In this document: in pieces, positions 36,555 to 44,644 of the stretch | Position numbering within the stretch: the first letter of the stretch is position 1 | Layout of the letters: each line of letters starts with the position of its first letter | DNA from: Devosia sp. | GTDB lineage: Bacteria > Pseudomonadota > Alphaproteobacteria > Rhizobiales > Devosiaceae | Length of the DNA: 53,075 nucleotides | Reading direction: 5' to 3' | Assembly (NCBI RefSeq): GCF_030689745.1 | Contig: NZ_JAUYGL010000003.1 | Span: 1 to 53,075, forward strand | Position numbers and translations under genes: made by a program | Notes under the pieces: generated by a model | The model's input: the letters and a program-made list of their open reading frames with translations, nothing else | The model's database searches: none | What the model was told of the DNA's origin: nothing

Positions 36555-37307
36555 TTACTGAGCGTAATAGGGGCCGCGACCGTCAAACCACTGAGCGATC
36601 AGCTTGTCCATTGTGCCATCGGCCTTGAGGGCGGTGATGGCATCATTCAGCGTGGCCTCAAGTGCGGCTTCGTCTTTGCGCAGGCCGGCAGCCATGCCAT
36701 CGCCGATCATGATTTCGGGACCGATATACTCGATCGTGCCGTTGGAAGCAGCGACGATGGGGTCGACATAGGCTCCATCGGCGAAGATGACGTCGAGATT
36801 GCTGGCGGCCAGATCGGCGACAGCCTGGTCGGCAGTGTTGAAGACGATGACTGTATTGTCTGCTGCCAGATTGTCCTGGGCGTAAGTCGCCTGGATGGTG
36901 CCACTCTGCGCGCCGATGCGCACGCCCGAGAGATTATCAAAGTCGATTTCGGTGCCGGCGAGGGCCACATAGCGGGATGGATCCGCGGGGAAATATTCCT
37001 GGGTGAAATTGATGGTCTGGCGGCGCTCATCGGTAATCGACATGCCGGCCATGATCACGTCGTAGTTGCCGGCGAGCAGGTTGGGGATGATGGAATCCCA
37101 GTCATTGGTGATGATTTCGCAGGTAAGGGCGGCTTGCGCACAGATCGCGTTGGCCAGATCAATCTCGTAGCCGGCGGGCTTGCCGCTGTCATCGAGGAAG
37201 TTCCACGGAGCGTAGGCGCCTTCTGTGGCGATGCGCACCGTCTCCTGGGCCTGGGCTGTGGTGCCGAGCACAATGAGCGCGGCGGCGGCAAGAATGAGCT
37301 TTTTCAT
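36555..37307 (-). CDS. Polar amino-acid ABC transporter periplasmic binding protein (SBP family 3)
   Basis: This 250-residue protein has a signal peptide (MKKLILAAAALIVLGTTAQA) and the SBP_bac_3 pattern: RIATEGAYAPWNFLDDSGKPAGYEIDLANAICA, DWDSIIPNLLAGNYDVIMAGMSITDERRQTINFT, and the hinge region GVRIGAQSGTIQATYA. It resembles the HisJ/ArgT/octopine-binding group, which suggests basic amino acids or opine-like ligands; exact specificity is not visible. The ATG at 37307 has GGAG upstream; the longer frame does not start with a signal peptide. Confidence 0.92.
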   Translation of the reverse strand: MKKLILAAAALIVLGTTAQAQETVRIATEGAYAPWNFLDDSGKPAGYEIDLANAICAQAALTCEIITNDWDSIIPNLLAGNYDVIMAGMSITDERRQTINFTQEYFPADPSRYVALAGTEIDFDNLSGVRIGAQSGTIQATYAQDNLAADNTVIVFNTADQAVADLAASNLDVIFADGAYVDPIVAASNGTIEYIGPEIMIGDGMAAGLRKDEAALEATLNDAITALKADGTMDKLIAQWFDGRGPYYAQ

Positions 37308-37363
37308 GGGTTTCTCCGTTGCGTGTTGCTTTTTGCAGGCGTCCATTGAGCGGACCCTGTCGC

Positions 37364-38167
37364 CTAGTCGTGTTTGGCGGCATTGAGGAATTGTTTTAGG
37401 CGCGCTGACTGTGTCGCGTCAAAGACCTGATCAGGTGTGCCCTCCTCTTCGATGGCGCCCTGATGCAGAAAGATTACCCGATCGGAGACCGAGCGGGCAA
37501 ATTCCATGTCGTGGGTGACCAGCACCATGGTTCGCCCTTCATCGGCCAGCACCTTGATGACCCGAAGTACTTCCACTTCAAGTTCGGGATCGAGCGCTGA
37601 TGTTGGCTCATCAAACAGCATGACGCGCGGATTAATGCACAAGGCGCGGGCAATGGCAGCGCGTTGCTGCTGGCCGCCCGATAACTGGGCGGGATAGGCA
37701 TCGGCCTTTTCACCGATACCGACCTTGTCGAGCATGGCACGCGCCTCTGCCTCGACCTCGCTGCGGTCGCGCTTCTGCACGATCAGTGGCGCTTCCATGA
37801 CATTTTGGAGGATAGTCAGATGCGCCCACAGGTTGAAGCTCTGAAACACCATGCCCAGTTCCGAGCGGATGCGGCGGATTTGGCGCTCGTCAGCAATCTG
37901 GCGATGGGGCGCATCGCCGCTCAGCTTGATTTCTTCGCCATCAATGCTGACCGAGCCACTATCGGGAACTTCGAGCATGTTGATGCAGCGTAACAGGGTG
38001 GATTTGCCCGAGCCGGACGAACCGATGAGCGAAACTACTTCGCCCTCACAGGCGACAAAGGAAATGCCCTTGAGCACTTCGAGTGCACCGAAGGACTTGT
38101 GCAGATCGCGAATGGCCACGACCGGCAATTTCTCCGCATTTGCGGCCGCAGCTTGCGCCATGCTCAC
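37364..38167 (-). CDS. Polar amino-acid ABC transporter ATPase (HisP/GlnQ type)
   Basis: This 267-residue ATPase has Walker [10 protein letters not shown], the Q-loop [14 protein letters not shown], signature LSGGQQQR, Walker [14 protein letters not shown] and H-loop VTHDMEFA, all matching the HisP/GlnQ group. It is the first gene of the operon ATPase, binding protein, two permeases, MTH1187 protein. GTG at 38167 has AGG seven bases upstream and is preferred; ATG at 38161 is the alternative. Confidence 0.94.
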   Translation of the reverse strand: MSMAQAAAANAEKLPVVAIRDLHKSFGALEVLKGISFVACEGEVVSLIGSSGSGKSTLLRCINMLEVPDSGSVSIDGEEIKLSGDAPHRQIADERQIRRIRSELGMVFQSFNLWAHLTILQNVMEAPLIVQKRDRSEVEAEARAMLDKVGIGEKADAYPAQLSGGQQQRAAIARALCINPRVMLFDEPTSALDPELEVEVLRVIKVLADEGRTMVLVTHDMEFARSVSDRVIFLHQGAIEEEGTPDQVFDATQSARLKQFLNAAKHD

Positions 38168-38204
38168 CCAATGGCCTGCGCGAACAGGCGTCTACTCGAC
38201 TGGT

Positions 38205-38231
38205 GGTTGCCTTTTTCTGAGGCTGGCAACC
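38205..38231. promoter_or_regulatory. Hairpin in the divergent region before the ABC ATPase gene
   Basis: GGTTGCC (38205-38211) pairs with GGCAACC (38225-38231) around a 13-base loop containing TTTTT. On the minus strand it would lie in the leader or promoter of the amino-acid ABC operon. Role unknown. Confidence 0.35.
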
Positions 38232-38343
38232 TTGACCGCCTGCAACAAAAGCAGAAGCAGAGGAGATAGCAAGCGGAAATCGCCATGGCTAGGCGGTACG
38301 GCATGCTGTATCGGCTGAGACGGGATGGCGGGAGGGCCGGGCG

Positions 38344-39135
38344 ATGTTCTTTGTGGTGTCAAAGCTGTTCTGGCTGATGGTGCAGCCGATCAGCTTGAGT
38401 TTCGGCCTCGTGCTGCTGGGCGGTCTGCTGGTGACATGGGGGCGCAGGCGATTTGGGCTGATGCTGGGCAGTGCCGGTTTGATGGTGCTGGGGCTCAGCG
38501 CGTTTACCTCGCTGGGCTTTCTGCTGATCGCACCGCTGGAAGATCGCTTTGTTCGGCCCGCAGCCATGCCGCAGAGGGTAACAAATATCGTGATGCTGGG
38601 TGGTGCAACTGTGGGACGGGTGAGTGCGGCACGTGCCGTGGCCGAACTCAACGAGGCCGGCGACCGGCTGGTAGAGACATTGCGTCTGGCCCAGCTCTAC
38701 CCTCAATCCAGGATCGTATTGAGCGGTGGCTCTGGCGCGCTGGGGGGTGACATCGAGGCAGAGGCTGTCACCGCCGAGCGGTTTTTTGTTGCGATGGGCA
38801 TAGCGCCGGATCGGGTGCTGCTGGAGGACCAGTCGCGCAATACGGTGGAGAACGCCCAACTGACCGCGGCCCTCCTCGGACCGGGATCGGGCGTCACTGT
38901 ACTGGTGACATCCGCATTTCACATGCCACGCGCTGTGGGATTGTTCCGCGCGGCGGGAATGACCGTTATCGCCTGGCCGGTGGACTATCGCAGCACGGGT
39001 GCCGAGAGCATCGGGTTTGACCTGGTCAACCCGGTGCTCAATCTGACCACTACCGGCGTGGCGATGCGCGAATGGATCGGCCTGCTGGTCTACGCGGCCA
39101 CCGGGCGGATCGAAAGCCCGTTCCCTGCGCCCTAG
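38344..39135 (+). CDS. YdcF/DUF218-family membrane-anchored protein
   Basis: This 263-residue protein has two N-terminal membrane helices and a DUF218 domain (IVMLGGATVGR, RIVLSGGSGALGGDIEAEA, LLEDQSRNTVENAQLTAALL, VLVTSAFHMPRAVGLFRAAGM). Family members include E. coli YdcF, ElyC and SanA, linked to envelope and peptidoglycan carrier homeostasis. GGAGG precedes the ATG. It ends in a bidirectional terminator shared with phyR. Confidence 0.88.
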   Translation: MFFVVSKLFWLMVQPISLSFGLVLLGGLLVTWGRRRFGLMLGSAGLMVLGLSAFTSLGFLLIAPLEDRFVRPAAMPQRVTNIVMLGGATVGRVSAARAVAELNEAGDRLVETLRLAQLYPQSRIVLSGGSGALGGDIEAEAVTAERFFVAMGIAPDRVLLEDQSRNTVENAQLTAALLGPGSGVTVLVTSAFHMPRAVGLFRAAGMTVIAWPVDYRSTGAESIGFDLVNPVLNLTTTGVAMREWIGLLVYAATGRIESPFPAP

Positions 39136-39152
39136 GCAGAAGGCCCGAGTTT

Positions 39153-39181
39153 AAAAAAAGGACCGGCGAACCGGTCCTTTT
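39153..39181. terminator. Bidirectional terminator between ydcF-type gene and phyR
   Basis: AAAAGGACCGG (39156-39166), loop CGAA, CCGGTCCTTTT (39171-39181): eleven perfect pairs with A-rich and T-rich flanks on both sides, so it works for both converging genes. Confidence 0.9.
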
Positions 39182-39205
39182 GCGTCAATTATGGTCCTAG
39201 CAAAC

Positions 39206-40000
39206 TCACGCTGCGGCGCGTGAACCCTCGTCGAAGAACAGGGCCTGACTGATCAGGGCCTTGACCATATCGGGGTTGAAAGGCTTGGTGACGAGGAAGG
39301 TCGGCTCTGGGCGCTCGCCAGTCAGCAGCCGCTCGGGGAATGCGGTAATGAAAATTACCGGTACCGAATGGGTGTTGAGGATGTCGTTGACCGCATCAAT
39401 GCCCGAGCTGCCGTCGGCGAGCTGGATATCGGCAAGGATCATGCGGGGCTGGTTCTTGGCGAACAGGGCGACCGCTTCCTTGTGGGTGCGGGCCACGCAG
39501 ACCACCTTGTGGCCGAGGCTTTCAACCAGCTGCTCGATATCCATGGCGATAAGGGGTTCATCTTCGATGATCATGATTTCGGTCGCCACCTGGCGAGAAA
39601 TCTCCATTGAAGCTTCGTCGATTAGCCCGGCGAATTCCTGATCGCTAACGCCCAGAATCTCGGCGGCCTGGGGATGGCTGAAACCTTCAACGGCGACCAG
39701 CAGGAAAGCCTGCCGCGGACGCGGGGACAAATTGGCAAGGTTGCTGGCAGCGCGTTGTTCCCAAGCATAGCTGGACACCGGCTCGGGCACCGGTACGGAC
39801 GATGTAGAGAACAATGCGGAGAACAGCTTGTAGAGCGCGATACGGTCATTGCTGGCGACCGGAAACAGCGAAATATCGGCAATCAACGCCTCAAGCGTGG
39901 CGGCGACATACGCATCACCTGAGGTTTGTGATCCGGTTACCGCCCGGGAAAACCGCCGAAGATAGGGTAAATGCGGCGCGATCCGCGTGGACAAAGTCAT
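39206..40000 (-). CDS. phyR: PhyR, response regulator of the general stress response
   Basis: This 264-residue regulator has an N-terminal ECF-sigma-like domain (residues about 1-135: sigma2-like FSRAVTGSQTSGD, sigma4-like LSPRPRQAFLLVAVEGFSHPQAAEILGVS) and a C-terminal receiver with acidic IIEDEP (Glu146, Asp147), phospho-Asp191 (MILADIQLADG), and Lys239. When phosphorylated, the sigma-like domain captures the anti-sigma factor NepR and frees EcfG. It is divergent from nepR-ecfG, and a perfect EcfG promoter lies upstream, implying positive feedback. Confidence 0.96.
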   Translation of the reverse strand: MTLSTRIAPHLPYLRRFSRAVTGSQTSGDAYVAATLEALIADISLFPVASNDRIALYKLFSALFSTSSVPVPEPVSSYAWEQRAASNLANLSPRPRQAFLLVAVEGFSHPQAAEILGVSDQEFAGLIDEASMEISRQVATEIMIIEDEPLIAMDIEQLVESLGHKVVCVARTHKEAVALFAKNQPRMILADIQLADGSSGIDAVNDILNTHSVPVIFITAFPERLLTGERPEPTFLVTKPFNPDMVKALISQALFFDEGSRAAA

Positions 40001-40063
40001 TAAATGAACTCCCAGTGACGCTTAAGGCTCGTGTAAGCTCGTTGTAGACACACGAATTTGCAT

Positions 40064-40088
40064 AACGGAGCCGTTGATGAATAGTTCC
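40064..40088 (-). promoter_or_regulatory. EcfG-type promoter of phyR
   Basis: Read on the minus strand: GGAAC (40088-40084), 16 bases, CGTT (40067-40064), an exact match to the alphaproteobacterial EcfG consensus GGAAC-N16/17-CGTT, about 64 bases upstream of the phyR start. Confidence 0.85.
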
Positions 40089-40097
40089 GGCGCTTGC

Positions 40098-40122
40098 GGA
40101 ACTTTTTTAATCGTGGCGCATT
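40098..40122 (+). promoter_or_regulatory. Partial EcfG-type promoter of nepR-ecfG
   Basis: A perfect -35 GGAAC (40098-40102) is followed after 16 bases by CATT (40119-40122), one mismatch from CGTT. Its -35 is the inverted partner of the phyR -35: AGTTCCG (40083-40089) and CGGAACT (40097-40103) form a seven-base inverted repeat. Confidence 0.55.
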
Positions 40123-40156
40123 AGGCTACCAAATAACACTGATGGTTTCGATACGC

Positions 40157-40378
40157 ATGAAAAAGGACAAACTTTTGAGCCAGCAACGGATGCGGACGCA
40201 GACGGCGGGGGCAGATGACGGGCTCGGTCCAAACACCGATATCGGGTCGCGTTTGCGTGCGCTTTATGGGGCCGTGCAGGACGAAGGCGTTCCCGACCAG
40301 TTGCTCGACCTGCTGGAAAAGCTTGATAGCGCCGAGCAGCAGCAAAAAGCGACAAGCACACCCCGAGACGGAGAGTAA
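40157..40378 (+). CDS. nepR: NepR, anti-sigma factor of EcfG
   Basis: This small protein of about 73 residues has the NepR core IGSRLRALYGAVQDEGVPDQLLDLLEKLD, two helices that hold EcfG and are captured by phosphorylated PhyR. The start is uncertain: ATG at 40157 has no strong ribosome-binding site, whereas TTG at 40175 has AAGGAC six bases upstream and would give a 67-residue protein. It precedes ecfG by four bases, the conserved order. Confidence 0.93.
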   Translation: MKKDKLLSQQRMRTQTAGADDGLGPNTDIGSRLRALYGAVQDEGVPDQLLDLLEKLDSAEQQQKATSTPRDGE

Positions 40379-40382
40379 CGGC

Positions 40383-40937
40383 ATGACCGCCGAACCGACG
40401 TCTTTCAAGCGCGAGATGCTTGCCACACTGCCAAGCCTGCGCGCATTTGCGGTCTCGCTGACCGGAAAGCACGACAAGGCCGACGATCTGGTGCAGGACA
40501 CCGTGATGAAAGCCTGGGCCAAGCAAACCAGCTTCGAGATGGGCACCAATATCAAGGCGTGGTTGTTCACCATTCTGCGCAACGAGTTCTACAGCCAGAT
40601 GCGCAAGCGGGGGCGCGAGGTGCAGGACACGGATGGCGTATTCACCGAACGGCTCTCGGTGCACCCACCCCAGTATGGCTCAATGGATATGCAGGATTTC
40701 AAAAAAGCGCTGGATCAGTTGCCAGATGATCAACGCGAAGCTGTGATTCTGATTGGGGCCTCGGGCTTTTCTTATGAAGAGGCCGCCGACATCTGCGACT
40801 GCGCGGTCGGCACGATGAAAAGCCGGGTCAGCCGCGCTCGCACGCGACTGCAGGACATCCTGCAGATTGTCGGTGAATCCGAGTATGGTCCGGATGCTGT
40901 CTCATCCCAGGTTACTACCCACAACCATTCATTCTAG
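40383..40937 (+). CDS. ecfG: EcfG-family sigma factor of the general stress response
   Basis: This 184-residue ECF sigma factor (ECF15 group) has region 2 (LPSLRAFAVSLTGKHDKADDLVQDTVMKAWAKQTSFEMGTNIKAWLFTILRNEFYSQMRKR) and region 4 (LPDDQREAVILIGASGFSYEEAADICDCAVGTMKSRVSRARTRLQ). It recognises GGAAC-N16/17-CGTT promoters, five perfect copies of which occur within 7.6 kb here. GGAGAG precedes the ATG. Its stop overlaps that of the convergent receiver gene in CTAG (40934-40937). Confidence 0.96.
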   Translation: MTAEPTSFKREMLATLPSLRAFAVSLTGKHDKADDLVQDTVMKAWAKQTSFEMGTNIKAWLFTILRNEFYSQMRKRGREVQDTDGVFTERLSVHPPQYGSMDMQDFKKALDQLPDDQREAVILIGASGFSYEEAADICDCAVGTMKSRVSRARTRLQDILQIVGESEYGPDAVSSQVTTHNHSF

Positions 40938-41302
40938 TTGCGTTGATCGACAGCTGCGCCGATGGCGCGGCGGAAATCTTCTTCAAGCATCGGTTTGACA
41001 ATAACAGGGGCGTCCGGGAAATCGGGATGCCCCTGCTGCATCGTGCTGTCGGCGGTAGTCACAATGAGGGCTGCGCCCGCTTCGTGCAGGCCGCGCAACA
41101 GGTCAGTGGTGGTGTGATAATCGTCGGCCAGCTCGACAATGGCCAGGTCAATGGCGGGCCATTGCTGACTGCAGGCGTGAGCCTCATGCGGCGAGCGGGC
41201 AAAGAGCAGTGCACCGGCTGACAGAGATTCGAGCATGGTCTGAATGTCGAGGGCGATTAGAAACTCTGCCTCGACGATGAGGACCGTATGTCCGTTGAGC
41301 AT
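40934..41302 (-). CDS. Degenerate single receiver-domain protein
   Basis: This 122-residue protein folds as a receiver domain (TVLIVEAEFLIALDIQTML, conserved Thr82/83 and Lys103 in VIVKPM), but the phospho-acceptor aspartate at the end of strand 3 is glutamate (Glu57 in LAIVELADD) and the second acidic residue of the metal site is alanine (VEAE instead of VEDE). It therefore probably cannot be phosphorylated and may act as a constant phospho-mimic. It lies next to ecfG, transcribed toward it, so a role in the general stress response is likely but unproven. Divergent from the Crp/Fnr gene. Confidence 0.82.
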   Translation of the reverse strand: MLNGHTVLIVEAEFLIALDIQTMLESLSAGALLFARSPHEAHACSQQWPAIDLAIVELADDYHTTTDLLRGLHEAGAALIVTTADSTMQQGHPDFPDAPVIVKPMLEEDFRRAIGAAVDQRN

Positions 41303-41343
41303 GCCAAATCCACCGCCAAAACCAGTTCAATGGGCGCGATCGA

Positions 41344-41371
41344 TGACAGTGTCATTTAAATTTGACATGTC
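41344..41371. promoter_or_regulatory. Two small palindromes upstream of the Crp/Fnr gene
   Basis: TGACAGTGTCA (41344-41354) and GACATGTC (41364-41371) are perfect palindromes sharing TGACA/TGTC half-sites, placed between the degenerate receiver gene and the EcfG promoter of the Crp/Fnr gene. They could be binding sites of the Crp/Fnr protein itself, but the FNR/FixK consensus (TTGAT-N4-ATCAA) is not met. Confidence 0.35.
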
Positions 41372-41373
41372 GA

Positions 41374-41398
41374 GGAACGCTTTGCCGGTCGGTCCGTT
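41374..41398 (+). promoter_or_regulatory. EcfG-type promoter of the Crp/Fnr-HisKA_2 operon
   Basis: GGAAC (41374-41378), 16 bases, CGTT (41395-41398): exact EcfG consensus, about 39 bases before the chosen GTG start. Confidence 0.85.
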
Positions 41399-41436
41399 TG
41401 CTCTCTAATGCGTCTTCTTCAAGATCCCGGTGTCGC

Positions 41437-42192
41437 GTGAGTGTCGTTCTTCCCGCCCCCGGGCGCCGCGTGCCCTGTGAACAGTGCCCATTGCGCGCCA
41501 TGCCCGGCTTCAGGCCGTTTGAAGCGGCAGAACTGCGCTTTGTGTCGACGTTCAAAACTGGTGAACTGGTTGCCGAACCTGGCGCGACCATAGTGCATGA
41601 GGGCGCGCATAGTTCGCACCTGTATACTTTGCTGTCCGGCTGGGCGTTTCGCTACAAATTGTTGGCGGACGGGCGGCGGCAGATTCTCAATTATATCTTG
41701 CCGGGAGACCTGGTGGGGCTGCAGGGCTCCATAATGGACGTGATGGAGCACTCGGTAGAAGCGCTGTCCAGTTTGGTACTGTGCGTATTTCAGCGTGACC
41801 GACTCCCGGAGCTGTTTCGAAATCACGCCGGTCTGGCATTTGATATTACCTGGCTGGCATCGCGTGAAGAGCTCATGCTTGACGACCATCTGCTGAGCCT
41901 GGGGCGGCGGACAGCGATGGAACGCGCTGCCTATCTGCTGGCGTTCCTGCACCAGCGGGCAACCTCGGTTGGTCTGGTATCCGAGCGTAGCCTGCTGATC
42001 CCCATCACCCAGCAGCATGTGGCGGATACGCTTGGCTTGTCGGTGGTTCATACCAACAAAACGCTGCGCAAGCTGGCCGATTGCGGGCTGATCCGCTGGC
42101 TGGATCGCGCGTGTGACGTGATCGATGTAGACGGGTTGATGAAGCTGGCCGCTTGGGAAGGGCTGCCCGCAGGGCGGCGGCCACTGATATGA
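41437..42192 (+). CDS. Crp/Fnr-family transcriptional regulator
   Basis: This 251-residue regulator has an N-terminal CPCEQCPLR motif (cysteines 14 and 17), a cyclic-nucleotide-binding-like beta barrel (VHEGAHSSHLYTLLSGWAFRYKLLADGRRQILNYILPGDLVGLQ) and a C-terminal winged helix (ITQQHVADTLGLSVVHTNKTLRKLADCGLIRW). The effector is unknown; only two close N-terminal cysteines are seen, so a classical FNR iron-sulfur cluster is unlikely. Start GTG at 41437 is chosen because it follows the EcfG promoter and keeps the cysteine motif. Its stop overlaps the downstream kinase start as ATGA. Confidence 0.87.
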   Translation: MSVVLPAPGRRVPCEQCPLRAMPGFRPFEAAELRFVSTFKTGELVAEPGATIVHEGAHSSHLYTLLSGWAFRYKLLADGRRQILNYILPGDLVGLQGSIMDVMEHSVEALSSLVLCVFQRDRLPELFRNHAGLAFDITWLASREELMLDDHLLSLGRRTAMERAAYLLAFLHQRATSVGLVSERSLLIPITQQHVADTLGLSVVHTNKTLRKLADCGLIRWLDRACDVIDVDGLMKLAAWEGLPAGRRPLI

Positions 42193-43610
42193 GCATGCCG
42201 CCAGAATCCGCGCCCGGCATGAAAACTCTTGCGGACGATCCGGGGCAGCTGCCGCGTATGATGCAGCGGTTGGCGTTGCTGGTGTCGCTGACTTTGGTGG
42301 TGTTGGCAGTGATTGCCGCGCTGGTGCTGGTTCAGGGTATAGACCGGCAGATCGATGATGTGACGCGCACCCATGAAGTGCGCAACCATGCGCGCGAGCT
42401 GACGCTGTCGCTCATTGACGCAGAGAGCAGCGAGCTGGGCTATGTGCTGACGGGGGAACAACACTATCTCGAGGTTTATCGCCGATCCACGGCGGCTATC
42501 AGCACGCGGGCAAAGTCGCTGACTTCGTTGACCAAGCACGATCCGGAGCAGTCCGCCCGGTTGGCGGCGATCTTGGACGATATTGACCAACGCATGATCG
42601 AGTTGAAGCGCACCATGGATCTGGCGATGGCGCAGCGTATGCCCGAGGCGCGCGCCTTGCTGCTGAGCAGCGCCAGTGCGGGGCCGATGACACCGATGCG
42701 TCTGGCGCTTGAGCAATTCATCGGCGACGAAAGCCAGAAACTGCACGAGCGTAACCAGAGTATAGATCTGGCACGACTCTGGCTGGTTGGGGCCATCGTG
42801 GTGGCTTTGGCCGGAGCGGTTGCGCTGGCCTTTGTGCTGTTCACGCGGGCCCAGCGCGATGTGCGGATGCTGGCGCAAAATCGCCGGTTGCTACAGAGCG
42901 AGAACGAAGCTCTGGAAGCTCATGTGCGCGAGCGTACCCAGGCTGTCGAAGAGGCGCGCGAACACGCCGAGCGCGAACGACAGCGGGTTGAGGCTCTGTT
43001 GCAGGATACCAGCCATCGGATTGGCAATTCGCTGGCGACGGTGTCGTCGCTGCTGGGCCTGCAGCTGCTCCGCAGCGAATCTGATGAGGTCAAGCAAGCG
43101 CTGGAGGCCGCGCGGTCCCGGGTTCACGCCATTGCATCGGGCCATCGTCGGCTGCGTTTGGGTGATGATCTCGAAACCGCCAGAGCGGACGAGTTTCTTG
43201 AGGCGGTCCTGCAAGATATGGCGACTACCCTGTGCGATGCAGACGGGGTATCCTTGGTGGGTGAGTTCGAGCCGATTTTGATCAGTGCGCGAGATGCGAC
43301 GACGATTGGCATATTGGTCGGCGAATTGGTGACCAATGCGCTCAAACATGCCTTCCCTGCAGGGCGGGCAGGGCGCATTCTGGTTTGGCTCAAGCGGGAC
43401 GCAACTGGCGTACCAACACTGTCGGTTATCGATGATGGTGTGGGGATCGAGGAGAGCAGCCAGCCGGGCGAGGGCGGCCTGGGCTCGGTGATCATCAAGC
43501 AGTTGGCCTATCAGTTCGGTGGCGTGCCGGCGTATGAGCGGCGCCTGGAGGGCGGCCTGAAAGTGGTTGTGCCGCTGCCGGGAATTGAACAGCAGCAGGC
43601 ACCAAATTGA
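42189..43610 (+). CDS. CHASE3-domain sensor histidine kinase of the HisKA_2 family
   Basis: This 473-residue inner-membrane kinase has TM helix 1 (about 28-48), a periplasmic CHASE3 domain (about 50-190, with LIDAESSELGYVLTGEQHYLEVY), TM helix 2 (about 196-218), a coiled coil, a HisKA_2 domain (DTSHRIGNSLATVSSLLGLQ, His276) and an HATPase (GELVTNALKHAFP, IDDGVGIEES). HisKA_2 and HWE kinases often feed PhyR, so this is a candidate general-stress sensor. Translationally coupled to the Crp/Fnr gene, hence probably under the same EcfG promoter. Confidence 0.9.
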   Translation: MSMPPESAPGMKTLADDPGQLPRMMQRLALLVSLTLVVLAVIAALVLVQGIDRQIDDVTRTHEVRNHARELTLSLIDAESSELGYVLTGEQHYLEVYRRSTAAISTRAKSLTSLTKHDPEQSARLAAILDDIDQRMIELKRTMDLAMAQRMPEARALLLSSASAGPMTPMRLALEQFIGDESQKLHERNQSIDLARLWLVGAIVVALAGAVALAFVLFTRAQRDVRMLAQNRRLLQSENEALEAHVRERTQAVEEAREHAERERQRVEALLQDTSHRIGNSLATVSSLLGLQLLRSESDEVKQALEAARSRVHAIASGHRRLRLGDDLETARADEFLEAVLQDMATTLCDADGVSLVGEFEPILISARDATTIGILVGELVTNALKHAFPAGRAGRILVWLKRDATGVPTLSVIDDGVGIEESSQPGEGGLGSVIIKQLAYQFGGVPAYERRLEGGLKVVVPLPGIEQQQAPN

Positions 43611-43632
43611 ATCCGGCTGACGGAGTTGTCGC

Positions 43633-44550
43633 ATGCACGTTGTAGCGGTGTTGAATCGCGATGGTGGGACGTTGCGGACCATGGATCTGGATGAACTCTG
43701 TGCGCAGGTGCAGGCCGCATTCGAGGGACATGCCCATACCGTTGAATGCAAAATTGTGCCGGGTGATGAGGTTGAAGCGGCATTGCGGCAGGCCGCAACC
43801 CGCACTGGGGTAGGCGCTGTTCTGGCTGGTGGCGGCGACGGGACGATTTCGACCGCCGCCGGAATCGCTTACGAAACGGGAATGCCGCTGGCGGTGCTCC
43901 CCGCAGGGACGATGAATCTGTTTGCCCGGGCACTCAAGGTGCCCCTTGATCTGAACGAAGCGCTGGAGGCCCTGGCTGGAGGGAAACTGGGCGAGGTTGA
44001 CGTGGCGACGGCCAATGGCCGTCTATTCGTGCATCAGTTTGGCGTTGGGATACATGCCCGGCTGGTGCGGATACGCGAAGGCATGACCTATAGCAGCCGC
44101 GTGGGCAAGATTTTCGCCAGCCTGCGCGCGATTGCCGCCGCCGTGATTAGGCCGCCGGTCTTTGAAGTGGAATTGCACACCGCCAAAGGGATCGAGAGGC
44201 GACGGGTATCGGGCGTCGCCATCTCCAATAATCGGGTGGGTGACGGTCATATTCCCCATGCCGATCGGCTCGATGCGGGGGTGCTGGGTGTTTATGTCGC
44301 TGCCCCGGTGTCGCCGTCAGAACTGGTCGCGCTGGCGACCGGTATCCTGCTGGGTACGTGGCGATCGAACGAAATGGTGTCGGAGACGGAAGTAACCGCG
44401 GTTACGTTGCGGTTTCCCAAGCGCAAACGCAGCGCACAGGCCGTGATTGACGGTGAACTGGTCAAGCTTGAACCCTCCGTGGAGTTGGCGATCCGGCCAG
44501 GCGCGCTGCGGGTGATCTTGCCCAAGCAAGATAAGGCGGCAGCGGCATGA
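43633..44550 (+). CDS. Diacylglycerol kinase-family lipid kinase
   Basis: This 305-residue protein has the DAGK catalytic domain with the nucleotide-binding LAGGGDGTISTAAGIAYETGMPLAVLPAGTMNLFARALKVP and a C-terminal beta-sandwich (RVSGVAISNNRVGDGHIPHADRLDAGVLGVYVAA, then IDGELV). It resembles YegS/DgkB-like enzymes that phosphorylate lipids; the actual lipid substrate cannot be told. It lies 22 bases after the CHASE3 kinase and is probably in the same EcfG-dependent operon. Confidence 0.88.
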   Translation: MHVVAVLNRDGGTLRTMDLDELCAQVQAAFEGHAHTVECKIVPGDEVEAALRQAATRTGVGAVLAGGGDGTISTAAGIAYETGMPLAVLPAGTMNLFARALKVPLDLNEALEALAGGKLGEVDVATANGRLFVHQFGVGIHARLVRIREGMTYSSRVGKIFASLRAIAAAVIRPPVFEVELHTAKGIERRRVSGVAISNNRVGDGHIPHADRLDAGVLGVYVAAPVSPSELVALATGILLGTWRSNEMVSETEVTAVTLRFPKRKRSAQAVIDGELVKLEPSVELAIRPGALRVILPKQDKAAAA

Positions 44551-44557
44551 TCTTTTG

Positions 44558-44583
44558 GGAACTAATGGGACGTGAGCGACGTT
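44558..44583 (+). promoter_or_regulatory. EcfG-type promoter of the GAF-PAS-HWE kinase gene
   Basis: GGAAC (44558-44562), 17 bases, CGTT (44580-44583): exact EcfG consensus, ending 61 bases before the GTG start. GTTCC (44581-44585) is also the inverted partner of the GGAAC. Confidence 0.82.
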
Positions 44584-44644
44584 CCCGTCAATTGTCCGAT
44601 GGTTTCGACCGTTGGTTGGGCGCTTTGGGTAAGCAGGACGCGAC

